Source: Prorocentrum cordatum
Taxonomy: Eukaryota; Sar; Dinophyceae; Prorocentrales; Prorocentraceae
NCBI GenBank assembly: GCA_963575745.1
Contig: CAUYUJ010018048.1
Coordinates: 309,865 to 373,864, forward strand
Length of the DNA stretch: 64,000 nt
Direction of reading: 5' to 3'
A program made the translations under genes and the position numbers. The notes under the pieces are model-generated. The model was not told where the DNA came from. It did not search any database and saw only the letters and a list, made by a program, of their open reading frames with translations. This document shows positions 9,191 through 19,716 of this stretch, piece by piece (position 1 is the stretch's first letter; each line of letters starts with the position of its first letter).

Positions 9191-11790
9191 CTATGCGCTT
9201 TGGATTATTGGGGGCCCTGGTTCGTTCCAGTATGATGGAAGCATTACGTCGCAAGATGCGGCAAGCCAGATTTTCAAAACCAACAACTTCACGAACAACA
9301 TCGGCTGGGATCTGGGCGCTCGCCGCCCGCGCCGTGGCCAGAGCATCGCGATCGCATTGATGAAAAGATGATGAGGTACCAAAGAAGCTGCCAGACGAGT
9401 AAGCTTCGCCTCCTCATCGGCACAATGGCTAGGCGTGTAAACTAAATGAACCATGCCAGACCTCAAGTCGAGCAGCTGCCAGAGCTCCCACCACAGATCA
9501 GCATTCTGCAACCGAAGGGTATGATGACGTCCCTTCCGAAAAGCTTTCAGGTGATTGATGTGGTCGGTGACCACAGTTAGGTCCTGATCTCGTGCCACGC
9601 GACGCACCACCTCCACAATGGCAACCAACTCAGCGCGCTGAACTGTCTGACGTTGACTGTCCAGCATCCCGTGCGCCCCACAATCCCAATCAAGATCAGC
9701 AACAATGCGCAAACGCGCGAAGCCAAAAGTCACCAGGCGCAGGATGGGGTCGGTGGCATGGGGCCCTCCAGCGCCATCGGCGCCGTACATTCCTCCCGGA
9801 AGAGGGCCATCACAACAACGGAAAAACTCCAACGCCCGATCCTCCGGAACTCCGGGAAGACGTAACCAATCCTTGGGAATGAGACCACGACACCAAAAAA
9901 TAGGGCGTTGACTAATGCCGTCAAGGGCCTGCTGGCGAAGCTCATTGCTCTTGGAAATGTGCTCACAAGAAGAGGCGGCGTGGCGTGAGCAACTCCAGAA
10001 GGCATGACAAGACGAGTCAACAAATGAAAGGCACTGCTGGCACAAAGGATCAGGAGCAATCTTAGCAGAGTGCTTGCGCTTCTCTGGCCAATAACCGCCG
10101 CATGCGACTAGACGAATCATGCTGGACAGCGCCAAATCACCGGCTTTCGCTACGCGCCGAATGAGTCTCACCACGTGCGTCCATTCGACGCCATTCTCAG
10201 CGCCGCCTCCGTCATGAAAGGCCGAGGCAGCGCGCCAATGTTTAGCGTCGAGACAGGCGTCGAAGGCCTCGAGGAGCGCGGTCACGGGGCCCTCGCCCGA
10301 GCCCACCATCCGCCAGACTTCCCCGGTGGGCTCGTGCACATCAGACGGCGAAGGGCACTCCCAGCCGAGAGATATCAGCGTGGCTTGGAAGGCTCCCATG
10401 GGTCCTCGAATGAACCCCCATCCACGTCGCACGAGCTCAAGAGACTTATCCCAAGATGTACGGATGCGGTCAAAAAGAAGACCCCTCCCAGCTGTTCTAC
10501 TGTGCCACGGGCTGACGACCCTCCGCACATGAACCTGGGCAGGGTCGCACCCAGGGCCGTAAGTGAGACGGAGGGCCGTGGTGCAACAAGTACCTTTCTG
10601 GGGCGAACGGCTGGACGCATGAGCCATCGCCCGCAATCGCTTGATCATGTACGGCGCTAAGCCGTGCACCTCGGACGCCCCACAACACTTCGGATAAGCA
10701 TTCGTGCGGAATAGCTTGCACGCATCCCGGTCAGAAGATGAAAGGCGGTTGATTTTAGCCGACGCCTTGCTACCAGCGTTCATGCGAGCACGCCGGACAA
10801 CAACCGTCCGTCTATCGCCGAAGCTGGTGTCATGGCCCAGGTCACGGGCTTTCGCGAGACCCTTGATCTCACCGAGTCCACCCTCGCGCACCAGCGAGAC
10901 GAGCTCGTGACGAAGGCTCACGGACGAGGCCAACACTCCGCATTTTTCGAGGGAGAGTTGGACCTTCCGCCGGCGCAGACCAGTCAGAAGTGTCCTAAGC
11001 AAAACAGGAAATGTGGCAACAAGAGGTGCATGCGTGCCGTACAAGCGACAGGATATGTCATCAACCCATTCCTGTAATGATTGTCCAGACACCGATTTGG
11101 AGGCAGCATCGAGAGGAGCATGCAAGAAAGCCCTGGCCAAGGAAACGGCCTGGCCACAGCCTGGCAGGATGCCGCCGCTCGGCAGGACCCCCTTGTGCAC
11201 GCAACCTGACATCGTCAAGATCCTCACCCCCAAATAAGAACCAAGGGCGAGAGCCAGAAGCCTGAGCGGATAGTTAAGCTCAGTTGCCGCGTCCACAAGA
11301 TCGGCCCAGTTAACTGAATCGTAAAACTTACGACGATCCAACAATAGGCCGGCGACCTGGAAAACCTGATGCAAAGCTAACTCTGACTCCAATTCGTCCA
11401 ACCAGCCGGCGGCTTCGGCTGACCCGCCAACTGTTTTGTCCCATGGGCCGTGAAATGCACGGTCCCAGGCTTGCACATAAGGCTTTCGGATCCGCAACAA
11501 AACAACATAGCAAAAGCCCATGAGAGCAATGGGGCGCCGCCCCCCACCTGGTTTATCAAGGAGTGCAATGATACTGAAAAGCTGCTGCATGGGAAGAGCG
11601 GCTTCTTCCTCGATGGCCGCGAGCATCTGATCGAAGGCCTTCTTGGCATCAACGCTGGCCTCCTTGAGCAGCCGAGGAGGGAGAAAGTCAATGCCGCGGC
11701 CCCTTCTGTCAGGAATGGCATTGAGCGCATCTTCCAACATAGCCAGAGTGATTGGTTCGAGGCGAGGGGCCTCGCGGGCGCGCGCGCGCG
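9191..11790 (-). pseudogene. LINE ORF2 C-terminal half: reverse transcriptase and RNase H
   Basis: This frame picks up at the (GC)7 frameshift and ends at the TAG whose complement is 9191-9193. RT landmarks: IALLDKPGGGRRPIAL (template/primer region), LLLDRRKFYDSVNW (motif A Asp; codons near 11300-11335), SGGILPGCGQA (motif B), and WVDD (codons at 11057-11068) as motif C in place of the usual F/YADD. The RNase H domain begins near 9790 with GADGAGG, then QRAELVAIV (Glu), VTDHINHL (Asp) and YTPSHCADEEAK (His/Asp). A CQQC/H-type cysteine cluster (near 10040) sits between RT and RNase H. Apart from the frameshift it reads as one coherent 850-residue segment, so degeneration is recent or slight. 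Confidence 0.82.
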
Positions 11791-13374
11791 CAACGACGCT
11801 AAGATACCGCGAGCCTCACCCTCAGAATGCCGACGCCAAATGGACGACCAAGCCGAAGCCTCAAAGTCGAGCAACTCTTCAACATTGGAGTGCATTTTGG
11901 CACCCGACGCATGGTCACGAACACAAGGAATTGCACCCTGCTTGAGGAGACGATGCGCTGGACCAGCAGAGCGTGACAAAGCCTCCTTAAGCCAAGATCG
12001 CCAGGAAACCCGCTGAACAGAGGCGGCCTTACTGGCCATCTTGGCCCCCATGGCAGCAGCCTCCTCAGCCATCTGTTCAAGGCCATCCCGCGCAATGCTG
12101 GGAAGCACAGATAAGCGCCCTCGCCACATCTGGACAACGGCGACCTCACTCGCATCATCGGGATTCGCCGGGGGCGGCACCTCAAGAGCCTGACACTTCC
12201 GAACAATCGACCAAAACTGCGCAGCGCAGCGTGGCAAGGGTTCCGCCAGGCAAGAAGGGTCAACTTCCTCATTGAGCTTAAGCAACACATGCAGCTGCAC
12301 CCCCAAAGCCTGCCAAAACCGTGCAAGACGATCCGAGACATTGGAAGCTGGCACAGTCTTCGGTAGCAGAGGGACCCGGCGAATGCGAGGAGGCTGGCAA
12401 CGCCCGACATGGGCATTCCAAGAATGGGGAGGGAGCTGCAAACGATAGCAGGCCTCCAATTCAACCGCAATGCACCACTCAGACAATCCATGTCCCAAAC
12501 CTAAGGCAACATGAGGCACATCATGGACAAGCAGTAACTCGTGCCAGGCGCTGGAGTTGGATCCACGAAAACGCTCCATGCAATGAAACATAAGCTTTGC
12601 CCTAGCCACGGCGCTCGCCCAGGGCAGCGTGGGACCCATAACGCCTTTCATATCACGAGCTTTCGGCTGCATGATCTTCAGCACCTCAAGCTGGCGAGGG
12701 GCAGCACAGAGGCGGAAGCTCAAAGCACTATGGGTTCCCCACGGGGCTGAGGGGTCGATGCCATCAAATTCAATAGCATCCAGGAAAGCATTACTCACAC
12801 AACAAACATCAATGAGACTAGGGGTACCTGCGCCAACACACGTGGCAACAACATTCGGCATGGGAACTACTGCCAAACCAGCTTCGACCAAGAAGCCGGA
12901 GTCACTCAACAATTCCGGCCGCATGTTCCAATCACCTGCAACGATGACCGGCGCACCCGCTCTCGAGATGAGAGCGCCGAGCTCGGAGAGAAGAGAAAGA
13001 TTAAGACCCGTGAGGCCAATGCACGCGTGCAAGTAGACGGAAACAATCGTGACGTCCACACCCCGCAATCGCAAAGTGCCAAAAATGTAGCGGGAGCAAC
13101 TAGCATCCGTCCACTCATCATGAAGCCTGGCCAAATTGCTCAATTGCAAATGGGATCGACTAATAATCAAAACTCCAGCGCTACCGGAAATCGCTGATGT
13201 TGTGTCGGCGGCATTGGCAACCACCCTCCATCCAGAACAATGCAAAAACTTGACCATCGAATCAAAATCGCTACCGATCTGCCGATGCTCCGAAAACAAA
13301 ACTAAATCTGCCGAGGTCTCTGCCAACCAGCGCCTAGCTGAAGGCCCCCAGAGGGAGATGTTGGCAACAATCAT
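11778..13374 (-). pseudogene. LINE ORF2 N-terminal half: apurinic-like (EEP) endonuclease and linker
   Basis: The frame starts with an ATG whose complement is at 13372-13374 and opens MIVANISLWG, a typical start of an endonuclease/exonuclease/phosphatase domain. Further motifs: LVLFSEHRQ (catalytic Glu region) near residues 25-35, SAGVLIISR near 65, TIVSVYLHA near 110, GDWNM (Asp/Asn pair) with its codons near 12921-12941, and WGTHSAL near residue 220 (terminal His). This enzyme nicks target DNA to prime reverse transcription. An Arg/Trp-rich linker toward the RT follows. The frame is lost at a (GC)7 run, 11778-11791, where the downstream RT frame takes over. The open frame upstream of 13374 is only a shadow of ORF1. 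Confidence 0.75.
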
Positions 13375-13453
13375 TCGCAGACTCGGTTTCGGAGTCTTAG
13401 ATTGCAGAACGGCCGCAGGAGAGGCCAAGCAGGAGGGAGGGGGGCTAGGAGAG

Positions 13454-14537
13454 CTAGGAAGGCGGCGCGCCTGCGTCCCCGGCCGCGCCCGGGGAGGTCT
13501 CAGCCGCAGCCTTGCCGGCAGCAACGCGTGCCTTCGCTGCTGCCTTAAAAGCTGCACGCTCAGGATCCTCATGCGTCTCAGGTTGAGCACCACCTCCTCC
13601 TGGGGCGCTGGACGGCGCCGCCCCCGCGCTCGCCGGCGCGCCAGGGCGCACCGTCTGAGGGTCGCCGTTCTCCTTCTTGCGCTTCTTCTTGAGGTCGCCA
13701 ATCCGGTTGGCGTACTCCTCCTTATGCTCCCTCGCCTTGTCTGCGACACCCGCCAAGGACTCAGTGATGAGCTGGGAGACCGTATCCAGCATGTCAGTCT
13801 TGAACTTCGCGAAGTTGTTGCGGTCGTCCTCGGAGAATTCAGGTCCAGATAGGTCCAACTCCTCGCCGAGCTCCAGGCTGATGGCCTTGCCGCCATCCCG
13901 CAGCAACGCGTCAAGGTGGACCACGGACTTGACCGGCTCAGGAGGCAGAACACGAGCAGAGATGCGCTTAGCAGCAGCAGCCACCACCTCGCTCGCTTGC
14001 ATCTCGGCCGCCACAGCCTCGTCCAACTTCTTCTCAGCGTCGTTGATCTGATGCTGCAAGCGCTTGCGGGCGTCCAGGGCCTTCTCGACCTGCCGCGACG
14101 CCTCACGCTTGGCAGCCTCTGCCCGCAGGTACTCGCTCTCAGGCAGCTCGGGCTGCTTGGCGGTGACCTGCAAAGCCAAGCCGTAAGGGGCCAACACCGC
14201 CCTCTTCTTCCGGGAGCTTTGAGGCCATCTCGCGGAGCTGGGCTACCGTCTCAGAGGAGAGGCCTGTAGCACCAGGCTTACGATGCCCATGACCAAGATC
14301 AGCATCCACAGCAGCCGGCGTAGGGGGCACAAACTGCGCGCTGCAGCGCACGCACCGCCCACCACGCTTCGCGAGCAGGTGGTCCCACGTCCAGTGGCCG
14401 CAGGAGCACACCGTGTAAGCGTCACAGGTCTTGCGGAAGTCCTTGCGGCCCTTGCGCCAACCACGCTGACGGCTATGCCAAGGAGGCTGCAGCCCAGGCA
14501 CCACCAAAGGCATGTCAGCCCCGCAGCCGGCATCCAT
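13454..14537 (-). pseudogene. LINE ORF1: zinc-ribbon plus coiled-coil RNA-binding protein, one frameshift
   Basis: I start the protein at the ATG complementary to 14535-14537 (MDAGCGADMPL); longer upstream readings run into a GGA repeat that encodes poly-Ser. Residues 40-75 contain CDAYTVCSCGHWTWDHL and GGRCVRCSAQF, a four-cysteine ribbon that I associate with dinoflagellate LINE ORF1. Near 14197-14200 the frame shifts by one base; the continuation begins APYGLALQVTAK. A charged helical region rich in Ala/Lys/Glu heptads follows (YLRAEAAKREASRQVEKA), then a Lys-rich segment and a Pro/Gly/Ala tail ending at 13454. ORF1 proteins bind element RNA. ORF2 starts about 80 bp further on, so the two ORFs were likely on one transcript. 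Confidence 0.65.
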
Positions 14538-14646
14538 CGCAGGCCGGGAGCTGTGAGAGACAGCGCCGCAAGCCAGTTGGCTCGCTAACGCAGGCCGTTC
14601 CGAAGTTAGCGTTAGCAAGAGCCCGGATCTGGGCCCTGGAACGGCT

Positions 14647-14680
14647 GAGGAGGAGGAGGAGGAGGAGGAGGAGGAGGCCA
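14647..14680 (+). repeat. (GGA)n microsatellite
   Basis: Perfect GAG repeats immediately upstream of the LINE ORF1. Confidence 0.9.
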
Positions 14681-14689
14681 CCAACCATC

Positions 14690-15890
14690 CTACATCATTT
14701 CATCGGAGGAAAGAGGAAAGGCGGGGGGGGAGGTGAGGTGGGGCGGCTGTTCCCCTCCTTGCTCTCTCCCGCCTCTTCCCTCCTCCGTTCTCCTCCGGCG
14801 TCCTCCCGCTCGTGCCGTGCCCATCCTCGCGATCCTCTCTCGCGTGCTGGGCGGCAGGCCGCCACTGGGGGCGTCCCTCGAGAGCGCTTCTTCCCCTTTT
14901 GAGCGGCGGAGTCCGAGCCCCAAGGCCACCCTCGAAGGCGCGACGGTATTCGCGCTTCGCGCTTCGCGGTTCGGCTCCGATTCTTCGTCCTCCTCTTCTC
15001 CCCTGGGGTGCGGCGCGAGAGAGCGAAGTTAGGCGCCCTTGCTTTGCCGATCAACGATATAGGCAACTCGATGGGTGGCGGGGGTAGGGTTCGAGTTTCG
15101 TCGAACACGTGGCGAAATCCGAACCCTGCCCTGCCTCCTATCGATTCGGGAGAGGCGATGGTTGGTGGGGTAGGGTTGGGTGTCGCCACCTATCCCCATT
15201 CCTCCGTCCAGTTCTCCCTGCGTCCTCGCCTCAGAGGAGGGCGAATTGACCCAACGGTTCTTAGCCTTCGGGGGGGCCCCTCGTCGCCACGGCTGGACGC
15301 AGCCTGCAGCAAACATGGATGCGTTTGAACCCGCTGAGGGGTCCGGGGGCCGATTTCGAGTTGCCGTTGTCTCATTTCGCCTTCCTCCGATCGTCGTGAT
15401 TCGGTCAGAGGGCGCGGGTTCAATTTTCACTCGCGCTGACATTTACCAGCTTGAAACACATACCGATCCCTATGTTTGGCATCACCTTACCTCGGTGCAG
15501 ATCGTGAAACATCCCGCAGTTTCTGGGGACACATCCCTGAAGTTATCATCGCCTTGGGCTTGCCAGCCCTAGGGCCCTAGGGCTACGGATCAGTTCGAGG
15601 CTGGTTCGACCTCCAGGGATGGGGTAGCCCATGATTCCCGCCTGGCTACGGCAAGGTCATGCTTACCCTCAAGCGCACTGGCGCTACATTACAGGCTCGG
15701 GAGTATTCCCTTAACGCCGCACCAAAGCCCCAGCAACACCCGAAAGACAAATGAAGACTTCCGCGCCCAACCCGGGCTGCAATTGCGGGCGCGCGATCCA
15801 AACGCCCGCCCTTCTAAAATTCTAAACGGGCTTCCGCTTGCGGGGGGGGGCCTGGGGTGATCCAATCCTTTAATAAGAAGAGTGGATGGA
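14690..15890. other. Spacer without recognised gene
   Basis: GC-rich sequence with no protein motif. Possibly the LINE 5' UTR near 14690, otherwise flank. CCCTAGGGCCCTAGGG at about 15568-15583 is a local palindromic repeat. Confidence 0.4.
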
Positions 15891-15892
15891 GC

Positions 15893-16175
15893 CTGGTTTG
15901 GACGATTCTACCTAGGGCGTCCTCAAAATCTGCCTGGCTTGGTCCTTGATTTTGCCGCGCGCCCCGCCTGGGACATCCTCAAAATCTGCCTGGTTTGGCT
16001 CCCGTCTTGGCCTGCTTTGTGCCCGTTTCGCTTGAGACTTCCTCGAAATTTGCCTGGTTTGGCCTGGTTTGGGCCTAGCCTCGCTGGAGACGTCCCAGAA
16101 TTTGCTTGGTTTGGCTTAGTTTCGGCCCAGTTTCCGATGAGACGGCCTTAACAATTTTCCTGGTTTGGCCTCGGT
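15893..16175 (+). repeat. Degenerate tandem repeat, five units of about 50-65 bp
   Basis: Units share TCCTCAAAATCTGCCTGG and TTTGGC-type words, at about 15918, 15970, 16037, 16089 and 16141. Later copies diverge (TTAACAATTTTCCTGG). No coding frame. Confidence 0.7.
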
Positions 16176-17130
16176 GAGTCGAAACATCCGCGGAGGTATG
16201 CACGGTTGAGTGACAGCCGTCATGGGCTCCATGCGGTGTCAGCACGCAGTGGGATGTGTCCCGTATTCGTTTACATCGATAGGATAATTAACAGACGTCG
16301 TGGCGGATGAGTACAAACCGAAGTATTCGCACGGTGTCATACATACCAAGTGTGGTCCACATGTGACACGACTGCGCTACAAAAAGGCGGGCGGCATGGG
16401 TGGGGGCATCCCCAACACGGTGTGCATCGGCATGGGCGTGCGTGGCGGCGTTCGGAGAAAACCTTCCCGAGGCTGCAGAGTCCCCTTCCTCGACCTCGTG
16501 TGAGGCTTCATGCTTGTCCTGCTGAACGACCTGCCCACTTAAGGAGCTAGGTCCTGGCGTGCATTCAGACTGGGAGGCCAACCTCAAGGGAGGAGTGAAC
16601 ACCTCGCCCCCTTCAATCGGCATCTGCTCAAGCGTCCTGCGCTTTCGAAACCCAGGCAGCACGGCTCCCTTCGATCCTTTCCTTGGGCACGCCGGCCAAG
16701 AGTACGGCGGCGAGACCTACGCGTATCCACCGCCTCTGGCCACGCCCAACTTGGGCCCAGGACCAGTGTACACGTCCCCTCGCCTTGGCCAGATAGGCAT
16801 ACAGTGGAGACCCATGCCAAGCAACACCCTGCTTGCCTCCAGGGTGCCCTGGGTTTCTTGGGTTTCGATGGTTTTGCGATGGAGAGCGCGACGGTCCTGG
16901 GGTCTCAGGGATGGTTTTCTTGTGGAAGGTTTCTTGTGGTCGGGCCCCTATTGTACACGCCGATCCGATCCTTATCCCAGGATGGGCTTGGCTAGCGGCG
17001 GTGGAACTGTAAAGATCTCGTCGCCCGACGCGGGCTCGTTTGCGGGGGCCTCTGTGCTGCGGGTGGCTCTCCCGCACACAACCTAGGACGAGACGCCACG
17101 AGCCAAGTGCAACATCGTAAGACATCACGC
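16176..17130. other. Spacer without recognised gene
   Basis: Long open frames occur on both strands, including a minus-strand frame to 17647, but none shows motifs. They are most simply explained by GC-rich composition. Confidence 0.4.
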
Positions 17131-17134
17131 CCGG

Positions 17135-17645
17135 AGTCCCGGACCCCATGTTTCTGCGGCATTCTTCCGAGCCGGATCGATCCGTGAGGGCCACGGGGCC
17201 CGAAATTGGGCACAACTGCCCGTTGCGAAAATATTGAGACGCCGGGTCCCCAGGGGTGCACCCCTTCCCCAGGAAACCAGGTTTGCATCCCGAGTAGGTT
17301 TTGACGGTCCCGGGGCCTAGCGAGGGCCCCCAGAGGCTGAAAGTTGCGAGCGAAAAAACGTCCATGCCGAATTTTTCAAGACGTTGGAGGTTGTCAAGGG
17401 CCTCGGGCCCAATGTGGGCCTGTGGAAGCCTGCGCGTCTTGGCCGCCGATCGGCGCCCTGGCTTGCGGGCAAACTGCCAGAGATGCCCCTGGCCCAGGGT
17501 GTCCCCCCAGCCTCCCATGCCGTGCTCTGGCCCTTGGGCCCCTGTGGCACAGCTGGCGATTTTGTTTTGTTTCGGGTCCAGGGGACCCTCACGGATCGAT
17601 CCAGCTCGAGACATGCAGCAGACAGAAGGGGTCCAATGCTCCAGC
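17135..17645. mobile_element. Inverted-repeat element of about 0.5 kb
   Basis: The left arm (about 17142-17195: GGACCCC, then GGATCGATCCGTGAGGG) is matched by the reverse complement of the right arm (about 17570-17637: CCCTCACGGATCGATCC, then GGGGTCC). The arms are about 50-60 bp and roughly 75-80 percent identical. The interior has no coding signal. Non-autonomous DNA element or inverted duplication; no target-site duplication found. Confidence 0.5.
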
Positions 17646-17660
17646 ACAGTTTTCTTTTTT

Positions 17661-18988
17661 TGAAAGAGCGTGTCCTACCGTTGCTGGCGGAAAACCCACA
17701 GGAGGGCCACTGGGGGTTTTCAACCCGTCCCCTCCCCCTCTCGAAAACCGGGGGGGGGTTACTACCGGTTCGAACCCCCCCTCCCCCCCGCACTCCCCGT
17801 CCATAATGAAAAAGGGGGGGTCACTACCGGTTCGACCCTCCCCCCTCGCCGCCGGCAAACGATTCCCGCTCCTCGGGACAGTGGGACAGTGGTGGGGACA
17901 CTGGGACTGGTGAGGACGGTGGTGGTGGTGGGGACATTGGTGTGGGGACAGTGGGACAGTTTTTGGGACAGTAGGACAGTTGTGGGGACGGTGGTGGTGG
18001 GCACAGTGGTGTGGGGACAGCGGGACAGTGGTGGGGACACTGGGACAGTGGTGTGGATGGACGGTAGTGGTGGGGACAGTGGTGAAGACGGTGGTGAGGA
18101 CGGTGGTGGGACAGTGGTACAGTGGGGAGAGTGGTGGGGACAGCGGGGACAGTGGGACAGTGGTGGGGACAGTGGGGACAGTGGGACAGTACAGTGGGAC
18201 AGTACAGTGGGACAGCGGCGGGGACAGTGGGGACAGTGGGACAGTGGTGGGAACAGTGGGACAGTGGTTGGGACAGTGGGGACAATGGGGAGAGTAAAAT
18301 CGTGGTGGGACAATGGTGGGGACAGTGGGGACAGTGAGACACTGGTTGGGGCACTGGTGGGGACAGCGGGGACAATGGTGGGAACAGTGGGGACAGTGGG
18401 ACAGTGGTAGGAACAGTGGGACAGTGGTGGGGGGGACAGTGGTGTGGGGACAGTGGGACAGTGGTGGGGACAGTGTTGGAGACAGTCGGGACAGTGGGAC
18501 AGTGGTGGGGACGGTGGTGGTGGGGACAGTGGTGAAGGCGGTGGTGAGGACGGTGGTGGGACAATGGGACAGGGCTGCAGTGGGGACAGCAGTTGGGGAC
18601 AGTGGGAACAGTGGTGGGAACAGTGCGACAGCTCAGTGGGACAGCGGCGGGGACAGTGGGACAGTGGGACAGTGGGGACAGTGGGACAGAGGTGGGGACC
18701 GTGGGTGGGGGCACTGGTGGGGACAGTGGGGACAGTGGGGACAGTGGTGGGACAAGTGGAGACGGTGGTGGTGTGGACGGTGGTGCTGGGGATAGCGGTG
18801 GGGGATGTGGTGCAGACGGTGGTGGGGACCCGGGAGTCGATTGCCGGCGGTGAGGGGGGGGTTCGAACCCCGGTAGTGCCCCCCCCGGTTTTCTGGAGGA
18901 GGAGGGGGTTCGAACCGGTAGTGACCCCCGGGTTCCGGAGGAAGAGGGGGGGAATTTTCCACAGTACAGCGGCGGTGGATCACGCTCT
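17661..18988. mobile_element. TIR-bounded minisatellite element, copy 1
   Basis: The left arm (17661-17872) and the reverse complement of the right arm (about 18828-18988) align. Outer landmark: AGAGCGTGTCC against AGAGCGTGATCC. Middle: ACCGGGGGGGG, then CACTACCGGTTCGAAC. Inner: CGCCGCCGGCAAACGATTCC against CACCGCCGGCAATCGACTCC. Within each arm the ACCGGTTCGAAC block occurs twice. The arms enclose nearly 1 kb of minisatellite. A second copy in the same orientation lies at 22240-23728. No transposase is present. Confidence 0.72.
17876..18827 (+). repeat. G-rich minisatellite (GGGGACAGTGGGACAGTGG-type)
   Basis: Variable units of 9-19 bp built from GGGACAGTGG, GGTGGGGACAGT and GACGGTGGTG. Stop codons are nearly absent in most frames, producing long Cys/His/Pro/Ser ORFs on the minus strand and Gly/Thr/Val/Gln/Trp ORFs on the plus strand. 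These are artefacts of the repeat. Confidence 0.92.
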
Positions 18989-18989
18989 C

Positions 18990-19239
18990 TCCTTCTTTTG
19001 CACACCCACAAACGATGCTGGTTTTTGTTCGTGATGTCGGATCTCAGGGATCCCCGTCCGCGGACGACTTGTATGCACTGTGCCGCGCTGGCGTCTCCCA
19101 AGGCGTCGTGGGTCCTCGGCCTTACGAACGGTCTACGGTGCACAGTTTTGGGTCCTCGGGGCCGAAAGCTCTGCACTGTGCCGCGCTGGGGCAGGGAGGG
19201 AGGCTCTGGAGCCCCCCTGGGGCCTCCCCTCGAAAGCCC
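18990..19239. other. Spacer with small direct repeat
   Basis: CACTGTGCCGCGCTGG occurs at about 19076 and again near 19175, about 100 bp apart. Nothing else recognised. Confidence 0.45.
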
Positions 19240-19445
19240 GAAGGGCACATGCGGCCAGGGCCACCTCCTGGCAACACCCGACGTCCTCCACGTCTCGTCG
19301 TCCTCGTGAGCGATGGAAGGGCGCTGTGCCGTCTGCACCGACATTGGCGCGCAAGCTTTCCGCGCAAGGTCGTGCGCGAGCGCCCTCGTTCCCATTGTGG
19401 CGTGCCACGCTGGCGGCCCGCGTAAACCACCCCGTAAGGTCGCTA
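19240..19445 (+). repeat. Dispersed repeat B, copy 2
   Basis: Same landmarks in the same order as 7290-7525: CGGCCAGGGCCACC, CTGGCAACACC, GTGAGCGATGG, GCACCGACATTGGCGCGC, AAGCTTTCC, CCTCGTTCCC, CCCGCGTAA, GTAAGGTCGCTATG. Confidence 0.65.
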
Positions 19446-19492
19446 TGCCATCTGGCGGAAAGCCCTTTTCGTTGCATCGCTCACGTCGTCCT

Positions 19493-19716
19493 CGAGGACG
19501 CCACAACCCACCCCCACCCCTGCCAGGATCCCCACCCCCGACCTGGTGATCCAGGGGGTCCTTGCTGGGGGTGGCGGTGCTTTTTGGAGGTTCTCAGGGG
19601 CCAAAAAGCCCCCCCCCCCCACACCAGCAGCCAGAACCCCCTGGACTACCAGGTCGGGGGTGGGGGTCCTGGCGGGGGTGGGGGCGAGCCGCTGTCCTCA
19701 GACCTCGGCGTCCTCG
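19493..19716. mobile_element. Foldback/hairpin element of about 0.2 kb
   Basis: The left arm (19509-19587) contains CCAGGATCCCCACCCCCGAC, CTGGTGATCCAGGGGGT and CTTTTTGG. Its inverse in the right arm (19601-19685) contains CCAAAAAG, CCCCCTGGACTACCAG and GTCGGGGGTGGGGGTCCTGG. The loop is about 13 bp. Weaker pairing (CGAGGACGCC against GGCGTCCTCG) may extend the arms to 19493 and 19716. Confidence 0.68.

Larger units (their letters stand above)
9191..14537 (-). mobile_element. Near-complete LINE (non-LTR) retrotransposon, frameshifted
   Basis: Reading on the minus strand: ORF1 from 14537 to 13454, about 80 bp gap, ORF2 from about 13374 to 9191. ORF2 carries endonuclease, reverse transcriptase and RNase H. 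Each ORF contains one frameshift (near 14200 and at 11778-11791). The copy is therefore probably inactive, but all enzymatic domains remain readable. The termini were not defined: a GGA tract sits just upstream (14647-14680), and no 3' tail repeat was recognised. Confidence 0.8.

Noticed and set aside
13375-14106. N-terminal 240 codons of the long minus-strand frame upstream of the endonuclease
   Set aside because: Shadow of ORF1 in another frame; real ORF2 starts near 13374.
16628-17647. 339-codon minus-strand frame
   Set aside because: Runs across the inverted-repeat element and spacer, competing frames on the other strand, no family resemblance.
17769-17781. Possible tRNA gene at GGTTCGAACCC
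   Set aside because: No cloverleaf, A-box or anticodon stem could be drawn around it; kept only as a B-box-like word.
17824-19506. 560-codon minus-strand frame rich in Ser/Pro/Cys/His
   Set aside because: It lies in the minisatellite, where no unit contains a stop codon; sequence is purely repetitive.
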